From positions 43,164 to 107,163 of the forward strand of contig NZ_ACFY01000091.1 in assembly GCF_000174195.1 (NCBI RefSeq): 64,000 nucleotides of DNA. The letters run 5' to 3'. A program made the translations under genes and the position numbers. Positions within the stretch are counted from its first letter, which is position 1, and every line of letters starts with the position of its first letter. Source of the DNA: Roseburia inulinivorans DSM 16841. Its GTDB lineage: Bacteria > Bacillota > Clostridia > Lachnospirales > Lachnospiraceae. Of this stretch, positions 63,208 through 64,000 are shown piece by piece. The notes beneath the pieces were generated by a model that saw only the letters and a list, made by a program, of their open reading frames with translations, did no database searches and had not been told where the DNA came from.

Positions 63208-63624
63208 ATGCCTAGAAGAGCAAACACACAGACACAGCAGGAAGCAGTACAGGAAAATGCCGCAGTGCAGGCAAATACAGGGGCAGACATGCAGATGGAG
63301 GCTGCCATCACAAAAACACAGCCGGAAAAGGGTGTCCTTGCCCTTGCCGATGTAAAAATCGGGGATTTCATGACGATCCGAAATGTCAGAATCAAGGAAG
63401 ATGACTACGGGCTGACGGTTGCCATGCCGAAAACAAAGGCAGGAGCAAATGAACAGTACAAAGATGCGGTGTTCTTTGCCGACAGGGGAATCAAGGAAAG
63501 ATTTGACCAGACGGTACAGAAAGCGTATGAAACTTTTATGCACCAGCAGACGGATCTGGATGAGGAACCGGAGGAGGCAGAGGAGCTGGAACAGGAAGAA
63601 AGTGGCATGAACATGGGAATGTAG
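63208..63624 (+). CDS. SpoVG-like element protein, 138 aa
   Basis: A Gln/Ala-rich N-terminal 45 residues are followed by a SpoVG-type domain (DVKIGDFMTIRNVRIKEDDY; YKDAVFFADRGIKERFDQTV). The tail is acidic and Met-rich (EEEAEELEQEE-like, ending GMNMGM). SpoVG is an RNA/DNA-binding regulator in Bacillus; here it is probably element-specific. The stop is followed at once by the prepilin peptidase. Confidence 0.82.
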   Translation: MPRRANTQTQQEAVQENAAVQANTGADMQMEAAITKTQPEKGVLALADVKIGDFMTIRNVRIKEDDYGLTVAMPKTKAGANEQYKDAVFFADRGIKERFDQTVQKAYETFMHQQTDLDEEPEEAEELEQEESGMNMGM

Positions 63625-63625
63625 C

Positions 63626-64000
63626 ATGATCAGGCTGGCTTTCTTTTTTTCTGCTCTGTCTTTGGCGGCGGTCATGGATATGAGGACAAGGACCATCTCG
63701 GACTGGCTGGTCGTTCTGGTGGCACTTACCAGCATGCTGCCACCGGGACAGCCCAATCTTTTGGGAGTTCTTGCAGGACTGCCGCTGCTCCTCGCAGGGA
63801 TTACCATAGGAGGAATCGGCGGAGGGGATGTGAAACTCATGGGGGCATGCGGCCTGGTTCTTGGAGCGAGCCAAGCGCTTACGGGACTGTTTCTTGCATT
63901 GTGCCTGCTGGTGCTGTGGCATGCGGCAGGGAACATGGGCAGAAAAAAGAACAGAAAGAAACAAAAAGAGGAGAAGGAACAGGCATACCCGCTTGTTCCG
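63626..64000 (+). CDS. Prepilin peptidase (A24), partial at window end
   Basis: The 125 residues in the window show both catalytic sites: AAVMDMRTRTISDWLV (first Asp, near residue 17) and GGGDVKLMGA (GxGD motif near 70), with helices around them. A basic region (GRKKNRKKQKEEKE) follows, and the frame is open to the edge. It starts 2 bp after the SpoVG-like gene. It would cleave the pilin-like DUF6133 protein, so the element seems to carry its own pilin processing. Confidence 0.85.
   Translation, partial: MIRLAFFFSALSLAAVMDMRTRTISDWLVVLVALTSMLPPGQPNLLGVLAGLPLLLAGITIGGIGGGDVKLMGACGLVLGASQALTGLFLALCLLVLWHAAGNMGRKKNRKKQKEEKEQAYPLVP

Larger units (their letters stand above)
55735..64000 (+). mobile_element. 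Integrative/conjugative element, left part, runs beyond the window
   Basis: Thirteen tightly packed plus-strand genes, higher in GC than the AT-rich upstream operons. They include ArdA-like, DUF4314, Dam-like methylase, AbrB/SpoVT, YodL, SpoVG-like and DUF6133-like proteins and a prepilin peptidase, a set typical of Lachnospiraceae/Ruminococcaceae conjugative transposons. Neither transfer ATPase, relaxase nor integrase is within the window, so the right part (and the attachment site pair) is unseen. The left boundary is somewhere from the 3' end of rlmD to 55735. Confidence 0.8.

Noticed and set aside
62980..63936. A 318-codon minus-strand frame at the right edge
   Set aside because: It covers three plus-strand genes with strong ribosome binding sites and recognised domains.

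Overview
The window is about 64 kb of a low-to-medium-GC Firmicutes chromosome, most likely a gut Lachnospiraceae (Roseburia/Agathobacter-like; genus not determined). Supporting signs are the tRNA-Ile T-box ahead of ileS, a clostridial-type galK-galT pair, a YerC/TrpR-like repressor, DUF1836 and DUF6382 proteins, a clostridial Tad pilus locus and a Lachnospiraceae-type integrative element. No rRNA, tRNA or CRISPR array was seen.

Layout. 1-2087: end of an ABC exporter operon (ATPase and two membrane subunits). 2194-5395: M32 carboxypeptidase, HAD phosphatase and DHH phosphoesterase. 5400-7146: a complete ISLre2-type insertion sequence with inverted repeats and target duplication, inserted just upstream of the ileS promoter. 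7164-13144: T-box, ileS (long IleS2-like form) and glgP. 13282-19924: a very AT-rich operon for a membrane lipid: DgkA, CarS/CdsA-like CTP transferase, phosphatidylserine synthase, phosphatidylserine decarboxylase, UbiA-type prenyltransferase, a rifampin-phosphotransferase-like dikinase (frameshifted) and a YghO-like acyltransferase. 20257-21056: an IS1182 relic and an XRE regulator, divergent from a 19 kb Tad/Flp pilus operon (21261-40496) that also encodes a Ser/Thr kinase, a PP2C phosphatase, a DUF6382-FHA protein, a WG-repeat protein and a LysM protein. 40508-43948: accessory debris (orphan prepilin-peptidase N-domain, XRE-nuclease fusion, truncated AAA protein). 44156-53928: galK, galT, two aminotransferases including hisC, yerC, DUF1836, a small RNA gene, pcrA and a small membrane protein. 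54067-55563: rlmD. 55735-64000: the left part of a higher-GC integrative/conjugative element (ArdA-like, DUF4314, Dam-like methylase, AbrB/SpoVT, YodL, SpoVG-like, DUF6133-like and prepilin peptidase genes) that runs off the window.

How it fits together. The lipid operon contains all steps from a lipid alcohol to a phosphatidylethanolamine-like headgroup, and adds a prenyltransferase and a dikinase. Its CarS-UbiA-PS synthase-PS decarboxylase set parallels the late archaeal lipid pathway. The Tad operon couples pilus assembly to a complete phospho-signalling set (kinase, phosphatase, phosphopeptide reader).

Data quality. Nine genes are split by eleven single-base indels, ten of them in A (or A/T) runs. 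This looks more like homopolymer sequencing error than decay, but the sequence alone cannot settle it. Those genes are annotated as single frameshifted loci.
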